Source: Clostridium algoriphilum (GTDB taxonomy: Bacteria > Bacillota > Clostridia > Clostridiales > Clostridiaceae). Taken from it: 64,000 nt of DNA. Positions 15,511-23,350 of the stretch are shown here, in pieces. Position numbers and translations under genes: made by a program. The stretch lies in NCBI RefSeq assembly GCF_020443705.1, contig NZ_JAIZZK010000004.1, positions 124,001 to 188,000 on the forward strand. The letters are read 5' to 3'. The notes beneath the pieces are model-generated. The model had not been told where the DNA came from and did no database searches. It saw nothing but the letters and a program-made list of their open reading frames with translations. Position 1 is the stretch's first letter, and each line of letters begins with the position of its first letter.

Positions 15511-16608
15511 ATGGTACATGGTGGAGATGTTTATACTAATGGATTGCTTGAGGGACGAGAATTAATAGATTATAGCTCTAATATAAATCCATTAGGAGTT
15601 CCTAAAAGCTTTATTGATAATATTGGTGAAGCACTAGATGCCTTAACAAGATATCCAGATATTCAATATAGAAATGTGTTAAAAGGCTTAGGGGAATACA
15701 TTGGTTGCCCTCAGGAATATTTTGTTTTAGGTAATGGGGCGGCAGAAATAATCGACTTAGTTATAGCTTGTCATAAAAGTTTGCTAATTGTTGTGCCATC
15801 CTTTGTAGAGTACGAAATTGATGCTAAAAAGTGGAATTGTAGTATAGAGTATTCTTATTTAAAAGAAAATATTAATGATGACATGTTATTAAAAAATAGA
15901 TATGCGCAGCTCTCATACGATTATGATGATATACTAAATAAATTAAAAAATGTACAAGGTATAGTTTTAGGTAATCCTAATAATCCTAATGGCAATATAA
16001 TAGATAAGCCAGAGTTTCAAAAGATTCTTGAGTACTGTGAGAGGAATGATAAAACAATAATAATAGATGAAGCATTTATAGAATTTACAGGTGGCAAGCA
16101 GCACAGTTTTGAAAGCTTGGTGAAAGACTACAAATGTTTATTTATAATAAGAGCTTTAACTAAATTTTTTGCAATGCCCGGCATAAGGTTTGGATATGGA
16201 ATAAGTAGTAATACTTATTTAATAAAATTAGTTAAAGGAAAACAAAATCCTTGGAACATAAACTCTTTTGCAGAAGTTGCTGCTCGCTACGTTTTAAAGG
16301 ATGAATTATATATAAGAAAAAGCAAAGAGTGGATAAGAGATGAAAGAGCCAGTTTTCTAAAAGCATTAAATAATATAACATTTATAGATAAAGTATTTTT
16401 AACCTATGGGAATTATGTATTATGCAAATTAAAGGGGATAAATTCCGATGAATGCTATAAACTATGTTTTGCTCAAGGTTTTGTTATAAGAAAAGCAGAC
16501 AATTTTAGAGGACTTGATAAACAATATATAAGGCTTGCTATTAAGGATAAAGATAGAAATAAAAAATTGATAGCAGTTTTTAAGAAACTCAGAATTGAAA
16601 ATGAGTGA
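15511..16608 (+). CDS. cobD: Threonine-phosphate decarboxylase CobD (PLP enzyme)
   Basis: 365-aa fold-type I PLP enzyme. Visible are HGGDVY then DYSSNINPLG at the N-terminus (the CobD form of the HisC-like pattern), IIIDEAFIEF with the PLP-contacting Asp near residue 190, and RALTKFFAMPGIRFGYG with the Schiff-base lysine near residue 216. CobD decarboxylates L-threonine phosphate to (R)-1-amino-2-propanol phosphate, the linker of the nucleotide loop. Histidinol-phosphate aminotransferase is the close alternative; the HGG start and place in a cbi operon favour CobD. ATG 15511 has AGAAAGGAAGG upstream. Confidence 0.88.
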   Translation: MVHGGDVYTNGLLEGRELIDYSSNINPLGVPKSFIDNIGEALDALTRYPDIQYRNVLKGLGEYIGCPQEYFVLGNGAAEIIDLVIACHKSLLIVVPSFVEYEIDAKKWNCSIEYSYLKENINDDMLLKNRYAQLSYDYDDILNKLKNVQGIVLGNPNNPNGNIIDKPEFQKILEYCERNDKTIIIDEAFIEFTGGKQHSFESLVKDYKCLFIIRALTKFFAMPGIRFGYGISSNTYLIKLVKGKQNPWNINSFAEVAARYVLKDELYIRKSKEWIRDERASFLKALNNITFIDKVFLTYGNYVLCKLKGINSDECYKLCFAQGFVIRKADNFRGLDKQYIRLAIKDKDRNKKLIAVFKKLRIENE

Positions 16609-16625
16609 ATATATGATAAAAGCTT

Positions 16626-16650
16626 GGGGACAGTTAACAACTAATTGAAC
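16626..16650 (+). repeat. REP-like repeat (forward), upstream of cbiA
   Basis: A-variant core, GGGGACAGTTAACAACTAAT followed by TGAAC. Together with the reverse copy at 18016 it brackets cbiA. Confidence 0.8.
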
Positions 16651-16685
16651 TTTAGAGTGCAGTCCACAAAGGGATGTGAATGTAG

Positions 16686-18014
16686 ATGAGGAGTATAGTT
16701 ATAGCTTCAAATTCCAGTGGTGGTGGGAAAACAACTGTAACACTTGGGATTATGAAAGCATTGAAAAATAGAGGATATGAGGTGCAGGGGTATAAAGTAG
16801 GACCCGATTATATAGACCCAGCTTTTCATACAAAGATAACTGGTAAAGATTCACGTAATTTAGATTTGTATCTTATGGGAGAAGATGGAATTAAGGCTAG
16901 CTTTTCTAGAGGAAATGGCGACATTGCAGTAGTTGAAGGCGTAATGGGATTATATGATGGAAAGGGTATAGACACAGAATATTCTACGTATCATGTGTCA
17001 AAAGTTTTAGACCTGCCTATTATACTTGTACTGTCTCCAAAGGCACAAGTGGCAACACTTTGTGCAGAAATTAATGGAATGGTTAATTTTAAGGATGCTA
17101 ATATAAAGGGAATAATACTAAACAACATAACAGAAAATTATTATAAACTACTAAAAGCTGCCATTAAAGCAAATTGTAATTTGGCGGTTTTAGGTTTTCT
17201 CCCTAAAGATGAAAGTTTAAGTTTAAAAAGTAGGCATTTAGGTTTAATTCAAAGTAGTGAAATAGAGAATTTAGAGGAAAAAATTGATATTTGTGCTGGA
17301 TTATTAGAAAAACATTTGGATATAGATTTATTATTAAAGCAATTTAAGGAAAGTGGAAAATACGTAGATGAATTTCATGTGGAGAACAAAGGGAAAAGAA
17401 TAGCTGTAGCTTATGATAGGGCCTTTAGTTTTTATTATAAAGAAAATTTAGAAATCCTAAAGGAAATAGGAGAAGTTATATACTTTAGTCCAATTGTCGA
17501 TAAAGAGTTACCAAGTAATATTGATTTTCTTTATCTAGGTGGAGGGTACCCTGAGGTATTTAAAAAAGAGTTATCTGAAAATACATCAATGCTTAAAAGT
17601 ATAAAAAAGGCTCTAGATAACGGACTGCACTGTTATGCTGAATGTGGGGGATTAATGTATCTTACACAAGGCGAAAAACTTCAAGGAGAAGAACAAATAT
17701 CGCATAATACCGTGGGATTTTATAGTGGGTATTATACTTTAACAAAAAAACTTCAGAATTTTGGATATGCACAAATTAAAGTAGAAATAGAGAATGATGT
17801 TATGCCAAAAAATATGAGGATAAATTGTCATGAGTTTCACAAATCATTTGTTAATTTAACTGAAGAAAAGATATGTAAGCTTTCTAAAGAGGTTTATGAT
17901 GGAAGTCAGAAAAATTGGTTATGCGGATATGTTAAGAAAAATACTATAGCGGTATATGGACATGTGCACTTTTTTGGGAATTTACAATGGGTTAAGGAAA
18001 TTTTAAATCAGTGA
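16686..18014 (+). CDS. cbiA: Cobyrinate a,c-diamide synthase CbiA
   Basis: 442-aa ATP- and glutamine-dependent amidotransferase that amidates carboxylates a and c of cobyrinic acid. The N-terminal synthetase domain starts with the P-loop VIASNSSGGGKTTVTLGIM and continues YKVGPDYIDPAFH; the C-terminal class I glutaminase domain has YLGGGYPEVF and HCYAECGGLMYL, with the nucleophile Cys320. All key residues are present. The gene lies inside the riboswitch operon, but about 75 bases separate it from cobD and these are partly filled by a REP-like repeat; a reverse copy starts 2 bases after its stop codon. Confidence 0.95.
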   Translation: MRSIVIASNSSGGGKTTVTLGIMKALKNRGYEVQGYKVGPDYIDPAFHTKITGKDSRNLDLYLMGEDGIKASFSRGNGDIAVVEGVMGLYDGKGIDTEYSTYHVSKVLDLPIILVLSPKAQVATLCAEINGMVNFKDANIKGIILNNITENYYKLLKAAIKANCNLAVLGFLPKDESLSLKSRHLGLIQSSEIENLEEKIDICAGLLEKHLDIDLLLKQFKESGKYVDEFHVENKGKRIAVAYDRAFSFYYKENLEILKEIGEVIYFSPIVDKELPSNIDFLYLGGGYPEVFKKELSENTSMLKSIKKALDNGLHCYAECGGLMYLTQGEKLQGEEQISHNTVGFYSGYYTLTKKLQNFGYAQIKVEIENDVMPKNMRINCHEFHKSFVNLTEEKICKLSKEVYDGSQKNWLCGYVKKNTIAVYGHVHFFGNLQWVKEILNQ

Positions 18015-18015
18015 A

Positions 18016-18034
18016 TTAGTTGTTAACCGTCCCC
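18016..18034 (-). repeat. REP-like repeat (reverse), just after cbiA
   Basis: TTAGTTGTTAACCGTCCCC begins within 2 bases of the cbiA stop; inverted relative to the copy at 16626. Confidence 0.8.
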
Positions 18035-18082
18035 ACTTATTGGTGGTAACTTATTTATCTTAATAGAAAAGGAGATTAAAAT

Positions 18083-18709
18083 ATGGAATATATAAAAATT
18101 CCTATGGATATAGAAAAGAGAAGCTTTGAAATTATTGGAGAAGAAATGGGAGAACATAAATTTTCAGGTAGTGAGTTATCAATAATTAAAAGAGTAATAC
18201 ATACTACTGCTGATTTTGATTATAAAAACATAGTTTATATACGGGATGGAGCAATAGACGAGGCTGTAGAGTTACTTAAAAAAGGAGTGACTATATATAC
18301 TGATACAAAAATGGCACTTGCAGGTATAAATAAAAAAGCTCTTAAAGATTTAAATTGCAAAGCATTATGTTATGTTAGTGATGAAAAGGTGGCGGAGATA
18401 GCAAAAGCGCGCCAAATAACACGGTCTATGGCAGCAGTGGAGAAGGCAGTAGAGGATGGAGTTGAGTTCTTCATATTTGGTAATGCACCTACAGCTTTAT
18501 TTAGATTAAAGGAGCTAATCCATGAGGGAAAATGCAATGCCAAATTTATAGTGGCAGCACCTATAGGTTTTGTTGGAGCGGCGGATTCTAAAAAAGAAAT
18601 TGAGAAACTAGATCTTCCAATGATAACAGTCAGGGGAAGAAAAGGTGGAAGTACAGTGGCTGCATCTATTTTAAACGCGTTAATGTATATGATAGTAGAT
18701 AGAAATTAG
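18083..18709 (+). CDS. cbiC: Precorrin-8X methylmutase CbiC
   Basis: 208-aa enzyme that moves the C11 methyl group to C12, giving (cobalt-)cobyrinic acid. It has the conserved RVIHTTADFDY, whose histidine is residue 40 and corresponds to the catalytic proton donor, then GNAPTALFRL near residue 133 and PIGFVGAADSKKE. Full family length. ATG 18083 is preceded by AAAAGGAG. It sits between cbiA and the small L7/L12-like gene in the riboswitch operon. Confidence 0.95.
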   Translation: MEYIKIPMDIEKRSFEIIGEEMGEHKFSGSELSIIKRVIHTTADFDYKNIVYIRDGAIDEAVELLKKGVTIYTDTKMALAGINKKALKDLNCKALCYVSDEKVAEIAKARQITRSMAAVEKAVEDGVEFFIFGNAPTALFRLKELIHEGKCNAKFIVAAPIGFVGAADSKKEIEKLDLPMITVRGRKGGSTVAASILNALMYMIVDRN

Positions 18710-18781
18710 TAAGTCACAAAAACTTTGTTTTTAAATTAAATTATTATAATAGTAAATATAAATGAGGTGAGGAGATAGCAG

Positions 18782-19045
18782 ATGGATAATATAATAATTT
18801 ATGTATTGCTACTTTATATGTTTCTACTTACAAGTAAGATTGATTCATTGCAAAAACATATAACTCGTATGAACTCAAATTTAATTAAGGTTGCTAAACA
18901 GGTTGGAGTACCACAAGAGCCTTTAGACGATGAATTAAGAAACCTTATTAATGAAGGAAAAAAAATTCAGGCAATAAAAGAAGTAAGAAAGGCTACTGGA
19001 CTTGGATTAAAGGAAGCCAAAGATTATGTTGATAACCTACAATAA
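18782..19045 (+). CDS. Small membrane-anchored protein with ribosomal L7/L12 C-terminal-like domain
   Basis: 87-aa protein in two parts. Residues 4-18 ([14 protein letters not shown]) form one hydrophobic helix. Residues 53-87 ([20 protein letters not shown] then [12 protein letters not shown]) match the helix-turn-helix core of the ribosomal L7/L12 C-terminal domain, including the [18 protein letters not shown] pattern. The linker is short and includes VAKQVGV. Similar anchored L7/L12-CTD proteins occur in Firmicutes without a settled function; the L7/L12 domain contacts translation GTPases. It lies tightly between cbiC and cbiD with an AGGTGAGGAG ribosome site, so it is co-transcribed with B12 genes, though a B12 role is not implied by its fold. 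Confidence 0.75.
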   Translation: MDNIIIYVLLLYMFLLTSKIDSLQKHITRMNSNLIKVAKQVGVPQEPLDDELRNLINEGKKIQAIKEVRKATGLGLKEAKDYVDNLQ

Positions 19046-19071
19046 ATAACAACCTTAACAGGGGGTATATA

Positions 19072-20160
19072 ATGATGCTTGATTTATATGTTAATTTTAA
19101 TGGTAAAAAACTGAGATGTGGATATACAACTGGTTCTTGCGCTGCAGGTGCTGCAAAAGCGGCTACTAAAATTTTGTTTTATAATACTGAAATAAATGAG
19201 ATAAGGATAGACACACCAAAGGGTATAGAATTGTTGCTCCCAATAGATAAGGTAGTAAGAGGAGAAAACTTTGTTGAATGCTGCATTATAAAAGATGGTG
19301 GAGATGATCCTGATGCAACTACAGGCATGGAAATTTGGTCAAGGGCTGAAAAATTAGAATCAGGATATACCTTAAAAGGTGGAAAAGGCGTTGGAATAGT
19401 TAGCGGAGAAGGATTGTACGTACCTAAAGGGGAATGGGCAATAAACCCAGTACCTAGAAAAATGATTGAAAAAGAGGTGAAAGAGGTGCTCCCAAAAGAT
19501 GATGGGGTTGCAATAACTGTGTTTGTACCCAAGGGGGAAGAAGTAGCTAAGAAAACATTTAATCCAAGACTGGGCATTGAGGGTGGTATATCAATACTAG
19601 GAACTACAGGCATTGTAACACCAATGTCACAAGAGGCACTTACAGAATCTATTAATATAGAAATATCTCAAAAAAGAGCGGAGGGACATAAAAATCTCAC
19701 CTTGGTTTTTGGTAATATGGGAGAAGGCATGGCTGAAAAGGTAGGACTTAAAACTGACAACATAGTAATGGTTTCAAACTATATAGGTTTTGCTCTAAAT
19801 AGCTGCATGGAAAAACATGTAGAGAAGATTCTGCTTATAGGGCATATAGGAAAAGTGTGCAAAATAGCAGCAGGATGTTTTCAAACTCACAGCAGAGTAT
19901 GTGATGTGAGGCTTGAAGTAATAGCTCTAGAACTAGCTTTAATAGGAGCACCTACTGATATTGTTACTAAGGTTTATAAGGAGAAAACTACTGAGGGAGC
20001 AATAAATCTATTAGGCGAAGATTACAAAGAAATATATGAAAACATTGCAAATAAAGTAAAAGAAAGATTATTCCAGTATACTTATGAAACAATTCCAGCA
20101 GAAGTTATTATGTTTTCTATGAATAAGGGAATTCTTTGTGACACCAGAGAAAAAGGGTAG
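19072..20160 (+). CDS. cbiD: Cobalt-precorrin-5B C1-methyltransferase CbiD
   Basis: 362-aa protein with the family opening [18 protein letters not shown], then [15 protein letters not shown] near residue 84 and [16 protein letters not shown] near residue 177. CbiD methylates C1 of cobalt-precorrin 5B with S-adenosylmethionine in the anaerobic pathway. Two ATG codons in tandem (19072, 19075) follow AGGGGGTATATA; either may be used. The stop codon TAG at 20158-20160 supplies the first base of a REP-like repeat, so the repeat abuts the gene end directly. Confidence 0.95.
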   Translation: MMLDLYVNFNGKKLRCGYTTGSCAAGAAKAATKILFYNTEINEIRIDTPKGIELLLPIDKVVRGENFVECCIIKDGGDDPDATTGMEIWSRAEKLESGYTLKGGKGVGIVSGEGLYVPKGEWAINPVPRKMIEKEVKEVLPKDDGVAITVFVPKGEEVAKKTFNPRLGIEGGISILGTTGIVTPMSQEALTESINIEISQKRAEGHKNLTLVFGNMGEGMAEKVGLKTDNIVMVSNYIGFALNSCMEKHVEKILLIGHIGKVCKIAAGCFQTHSRVCDVRLEVIALELALIGAPTDIVTKVYKEKTTEGAINLLGEDYKEIYENIANKVKERLFQYTYETIPAEVIMFSMNKGILCDTREKG

Positions 20161-20182
20161 GGACGGTTAATAACTAATGAAC
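20160..20182 (+). repeat. REP-like repeat (forward), abutting the cbiD stop
   Basis: GGGACGGTTAATAACTAATG followed by AAC, beginning with the last base of the cbiD stop codon. Confidence 0.75.
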
Positions 20183-20201
20183 TAATAGACAAACAATTAG
20201 T

Positions 20202-20223
20202 GGGGACAGTTAACTACTAATAG
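20202..20223 (+). repeat. REP-like repeat (forward), second tandem copy
   Basis: GGGGACAGTTAACTACTAAT followed by AG, in direct orientation 42 bases after the copy at 20160. The two together nearly fill the cbiD-cbiE gap. Confidence 0.75.
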
Positions 20224-20257
20224 ATAAATAATCAAATAGTGAAAGGTAGCAGAGTAT

Positions 20258-20872
20258 ATGGTTTATATAGTAGGAATTGGGCCTGGCAATCCTCAATACA
20301 TTATTCCTTTAGCGATAGAACGTATTGAAAAAGTTGATGTAATAGTTGGATTCCAAAGAGCAGTAAGGAGCATACCTAAAACTAATGTCCCTAAGATAAT
20401 AGTGACAACATTAAAGGAAGTTATGGATTATATAACAGCAAACATAGATAAAGATGTTGCCATAATAGCATCAGGTGATCCATGTTTTTACGGCATAACA
20501 AACTACATAAAGAGTAATTTTAATGGTGACATAGAAATAATACCTGGTATAAGCTCTTTTCAATATTTAATGTGTAAGCTTCAAAAACCATGGCAAAATG
20601 CTTACTTAGGTAGCATGCATGGGAGACAAGAAGAATTTATAGAAATAGTACGTGAACATGAGATATCCGTGTGGCTTACAGATAAAAGTAATTCACCGCA
20701 AACTTTATGTAGAAAACTCTATGATAATAATATTAAAGCTACGATATATGTGGGTGAAGAATTATCATACGCGGATGAAAGAATAATAAAGGCAACAGTT
20801 GAAGAAATTAAGGATAAAGTTTTTGATGATCTTAGTGTCGTTGTTATAGAAAACATAGAAAATATAAATTAA
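20258..20872 (+). CDS. cbiE: Cobalt-precorrin-7 C5-methyltransferase CbiE
   Basis: 204-aa tetrapyrrole methylase. The SAM-binding motif VYIVGIGPGNPQYI is at the N-terminus, GFQRAVRSI near residue 32 and IASGDPCFYGI near residue 70; the ending is short, as in stand-alone CbiE without a fused CbiT. CbiE methylates C5 of cobalt-precorrin 7. Its usual partner CbiT (C15 methylation and decarboxylation) would normally be next but is not in the following 76-base gap nor elsewhere in the window. ATG 20258 has AAAGGTAG upstream. Confidence 0.92.
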   Translation: MVYIVGIGPGNPQYIIPLAIERIEKVDVIVGFQRAVRSIPKTNVPKIIVTTLKEVMDYITANIDKDVAIIASGDPCFYGITNYIKSNFNGDIEIIPGISSFQYLMCKLQKPWQNAYLGSMHGRQEEFIEIVREHEISVWLTDKSNSPQTLCRKLYDNNIKATIYVGEELSYADERIIKATVEEIKDKVFDDLSVVVIENIENIN

Positions 20873-20948
20873 GTAAGGCACATAAAATAAACTAGCAGAG
20901 TGAATTTCATTTAGCTAATTGTGCCTAATTAGATATGGAGGATTAACC

Positions 20949-21614
20949 ATGGCAAAATTATATGGTGTAGGGGTAGGACCTGGGGATAAAGAACTACTCA
21001 CAATAAAGGCAATAAAAACTATTGGAAAATGTGATGTAATAGTAGTACCAAGTGCTATGCATGGTGGAAAAAGCATAGCTCATGAAATAGCAGAAGAATA
21101 TATCAGCAAGGATTCCGAAGTGTTAATTAAGCATTTCCCTATGGGTGGAGCAGAGCAGGAATCTAAAATTTATGAAGCATTCAAAGCTATTGAAGAAAAA
21201 TTAAAAGCTGGGAAAGATGTGGCGTTCTTAACTATAGGAGACCCGTTTGTATACAGCACATATATATATCTTTTAAATTATATAAAGGAAAGCGGATACG
21301 AAGTTGAGACGATTCCAGGAATAACCTCATTTTGTGCTTGTGCCAGCATTGCCAATGAATATTTAGTAATAGGCAACGAACCGCTTTTAATACTTCCAGC
21401 AACTAGGCTTGATACTATAAAAGATGAAAAATTCTTAGTAATTATGAAGGTTTATAAAATTGAAGAAGAAGTCTTAAATTGCCTTGAAGCAAAGGGGTAT
21501 AGCTATGTATATGTTAAAAGAGCAGGCAGAGAAGGCCAAGAAGTTCTAAGGTGTCGCGAAGATATATTAAAAAATAAAGAATATATGAGTTTAATAATAG
21601 CAAGGAAAGAATAA
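20949..21614 (+). CDS. cbiL: Cobalt-precorrin-2 C20-methyltransferase CbiL
   Basis: 221-aa tetrapyrrole methylase: MAKLYGVGVGPGDKELLTIK at the N-terminus, VVPSAMHGGKSIA near residue 35 and FLTIGDPFVYSTYIYL near residue 95 are characteristic of the CbiL/CobI branch. It methylates C20 of cobalt-factor II/precorrin 2 with SAM. Start at ATG 20949 because TGGAGGA precedes it at the right distance; an upstream in-frame ATG is not supported. It lies between cbiE and a REP-like repeat in the riboswitch operon. Confidence 0.93.
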   Translation: MAKLYGVGVGPGDKELLTIKAIKTIGKCDVIVVPSAMHGGKSIAHEIAEEYISKDSEVLIKHFPMGGAEQESKIYEAFKAIEEKLKAGKDVAFLTIGDPFVYSTYIYLLNYIKESGYEVETIPGITSFCACASIANEYLVIGNEPLLILPATRLDTIKDEKFLVIMKVYKIEEEVLNCLEAKGYSYVYVKRAGREGQEVLRCREDILKNKEYMSLIIARKE

Positions 21615-21629
21615 ACTGGACTAAAAAGC

Positions 21630-21654
21630 GGGGACAGTTAACAACTAACTTAAC
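21630..21654 (+). repeat. REP-like repeat (forward), between cbiL and cbiF
   Basis: GGGGACAGTTAACAACTAAC followed by TTAAC. Confidence 0.8.
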
Positions 21655-21682
21655 AATACTTAATAAAGGATAGGTGAATTTA

Positions 21683-22438
21683 ATGGTTTATTTTATAGGT
21701 GCAGGACCAGGTGATGTGGATTTAATAACAGTTAAGGGAAGAAATATATTATCTAGTACGGATATAGTTATATATGCGGGATCACTTGTAAGTGCTGAGC
21801 ATATAAGCTTTTGCAAAGAAGATGTAGTAGTTCACAATTCAGCTTCAATGACTCTCGAGGAAGTTATAGAGGTTATGAGAAAAGCACATAGTGAGAATAA
21901 AAATGTAGTAAGATTACATACCGGTGACCCAGCTATATATGGAGCTATAAAAGAGCAGATGGATGAATTAGATAAATTAAATATAGATTATGCAATAGTG
22001 CCAGGAGTAAGCTCCTTCTCAGCAGCAGCAGCTGTTATAAAAAAAGAATTTACTCTCCCAAGTGTAACTCAAACTTTAATATTAACAAGGGTCGAGGGCA
22101 GAACCCCTGTACCAGAAACTGAGGATCTAGAAAAGCTTGCGTCAGTTGGGGCATCTATGGCCATTTTCTTATCTATAAGTATGATAGATAAGGTAGTTGC
22201 AAAACTTAAAGCAGGTTACGGGAGAAATGTACCAATAGCTGTAATTGAAAGAGCTACTTGGCCAGATGAAAGAGCTATTATTGGAACTTTAGATGATATA
22301 GCGGAGAAGGTAAAAGAGGCTAAAATAACAAAATGTGCTCAAATTCTTGTAGGTGATTTTATAGATTGTGAATATGAAAAGAGCCTTTTATATGATAAGA
22401 CCTTTACACATATGTTTCGAGAAGGAAAAAATAGATAG
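21683..22438 (+). CDS. cbiF: Cobalt-precorrin-4 C11-methyltransferase CbiF
   Basis: 251-aa tetrapyrrole methylase with [19 protein letters not shown] at the N-terminus, [11 protein letters not shown] near residue 32, [18 protein letters not shown] near residue 78 and the CbiF/CobM-specific [19 protein letters not shown] near residue 130. It methylates C11 of cobalt-precorrin 4. ATG 21683 is chosen over a GTG at 21674 because GATAGGTG is then correctly spaced. It is followed 16 bases later by cbiH; the usual cbiG between them is missing here and is found alone at 3.1 kb. Confidence 0.94.
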   Translation: MVYFIGAGPGDVDLITVKGRNILSSTDIVIYAGSLVSAEHISFCKEDVVVHNSASMTLEEVIEVMRKAHSENKNVVRLHTGDPAIYGAIKEQMDELDKLNIDYAIVPGVSSFSAAAAVIKKEFTLPSVTQTLILTRVEGRTPVPETEDLEKLASVGASMAIFLSISMIDKVVAKLKAGYGRNVPIAVIERATWPDERAIIGTLDDIAEKVKEAKITKCAQILVGDFIDCEYEKSLLYDKTFTHMFREGKNR

Positions 22439-22454
22439 TGAAGGAGATGTTAAA

Positions 22455-23171
22455 TTGGGAAAATTATATGTAATAGGAATAGGTCCAGGTGGACCTTCTC
22501 ATATGACAATAAGAGCTATGGAGGCCATAAAAGAAAGTGATATGGTTGTGGGCTATAATAAATATATAGATATGATAAAACCCTTATTACAAGATAAAGA
22601 AATATTTTCAACAGGCATGAAGGGTGAAGAAGAAAGGTGTAAAAAGGCACTAGAGCTTAGTCATGACAAGATAGTTAGCGTAGTGAGTACTGGTGATTCT
22701 GGGATTTACGGAATGGCAGGTTTAATTCTTCAGCTTAGGATAGATGAGGAAGTTGAAGTTATTCCAGGAGTTACAGCATCGTCTGCTGCGGCATCTGTCC
22801 TTGGAGCACCATTAATGCATGATAACTGTAACATAAGTTTAAGTGACTTAATGACCCCATATGAATTGATTCAAAATAGAGTAAATCTAGCCGCAGAAGG
22901 TGATTTTGTTATATCATTATACAATCCTAAAAGTAAGGGTAGACCTCACTATTTAAGAGAATGCATAAATATAATAAAAACACATAGAGATGGAACTACT
23001 CCAATAGCTGTAGTTAAAAATGCGCTTCGCGATGGACAAGAGGTAAGTATATCTACATTAGATACCTTTGACGAGGACATAGTTGATATGTTATCGATTG
23101 TTATAATTGGTAACAGCCAAAGCTACGTAAAAGATGGTAAGTTTATAACACCAAGAGGTTACAAAGTTTAA
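22455..23171 (+). CDS. cbiH: Cobalt-precorrin-3B C17-methyltransferase CbiH
   Basis: 238-aa tetrapyrrole methylase: LGKLYVIGIGPGGPSHMT, VVGYNKYIDMIKPLL near residue 37, VSTGDSGIYGMAGL near residue 82, PGVTASSAAASVLGAPLMHD near residue 105 and SLYNPKSKGRPHYL near residue 155, all diagnostic for CbiH/CobJ, the ring-contraction enzyme that methylates C17. It starts at TTG 22455, which has GAAGGAGA 8 bases upstream; the frame is open back into cbiF but that part is unlike the family. Last of the five methylase genes of the operon; a REP-like region follows. Confidence 0.94.
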   Translation: MGKLYVIGIGPGGPSHMTIRAMEAIKESDMVVGYNKYIDMIKPLLQDKEIFSTGMKGEEERCKKALELSHDKIVSVVSTGDSGIYGMAGLILQLRIDEEVEVIPGVTASSAAASVLGAPLMHDNCNISLSDLMTPYELIQNRVNLAAEGDFVISLYNPKSKGRPHYLRECINIIKTHRDGTTPIAVVKNALRDGQEVSISTLDTFDEDIVDMLSIVIIGNSQSYVKDGKFITPRGYKV

Positions 23172-23189
23172 AAAACAGGGGAAGATGGA

Positions 23190-23213
23190 GGGACGGTTAA
23201 ATAACAAATAGAC
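23190..23213 (+). repeat. REP-like repeat (forward), after cbiH
   Basis: GGGACGGTTAAATAACAAAT followed by AGAC. Forms an inverted pair with the reverse copy ending at 23265, a 76-base unit. Confidence 0.75.
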
Positions 23214-23250
23214 TTTTACCGTATCAATAAACAAAGTAAAGTAAGGGAAA

Positions 23251-23265
23251 GTTATTAACCGTCCC
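23251..23265 (-). repeat. REP-like repeat (reverse), closing a 76-base unit
   Basis: GTTATTAACCGTCCC; on the minus strand GGGACGGTTAATAAC, the same TAA-variant seen at 20160. Confidence 0.75.
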
Positions 23266-23289
23266 AGATATTAGTCATCATAAACATCA

Positions 23290-23310
23290 CTTAGTTGTTA
23301 ACCGTCCCCA
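23290..23310 (-). repeat. REP-like repeat (reverse), upstream of cbiJ
   Basis: CTTAGTTGTTAACCGTCCCC followed by A, 40 bases ahead of the cbiJ start. Confidence 0.8.
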
Positions 23311-23350
23311 CTATTTTCTCACAATTTAAGGTAGGTAGGAGTGAATAAAG

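Noticed and set aside
15511-16608. Histidinol-phosphate aminotransferase HisC
   Set aside because: The HGGDVY opening and position in the cbi operon fit CobD; no his genes nearby.
19179-19613. 144-codon minus-strand open frame opposite cbiD
   Set aside because: Antisense shadow of a conserved gene; Pro/Ser-rich low-complexity translation and no ribosome site.
22368-22454. N-terminal extension of CbiH overlapping cbiF
   Set aside because: The family begins at the GKLYVIGIGPG motif and TTG 22455 has GAAGGAGA at the right distance.
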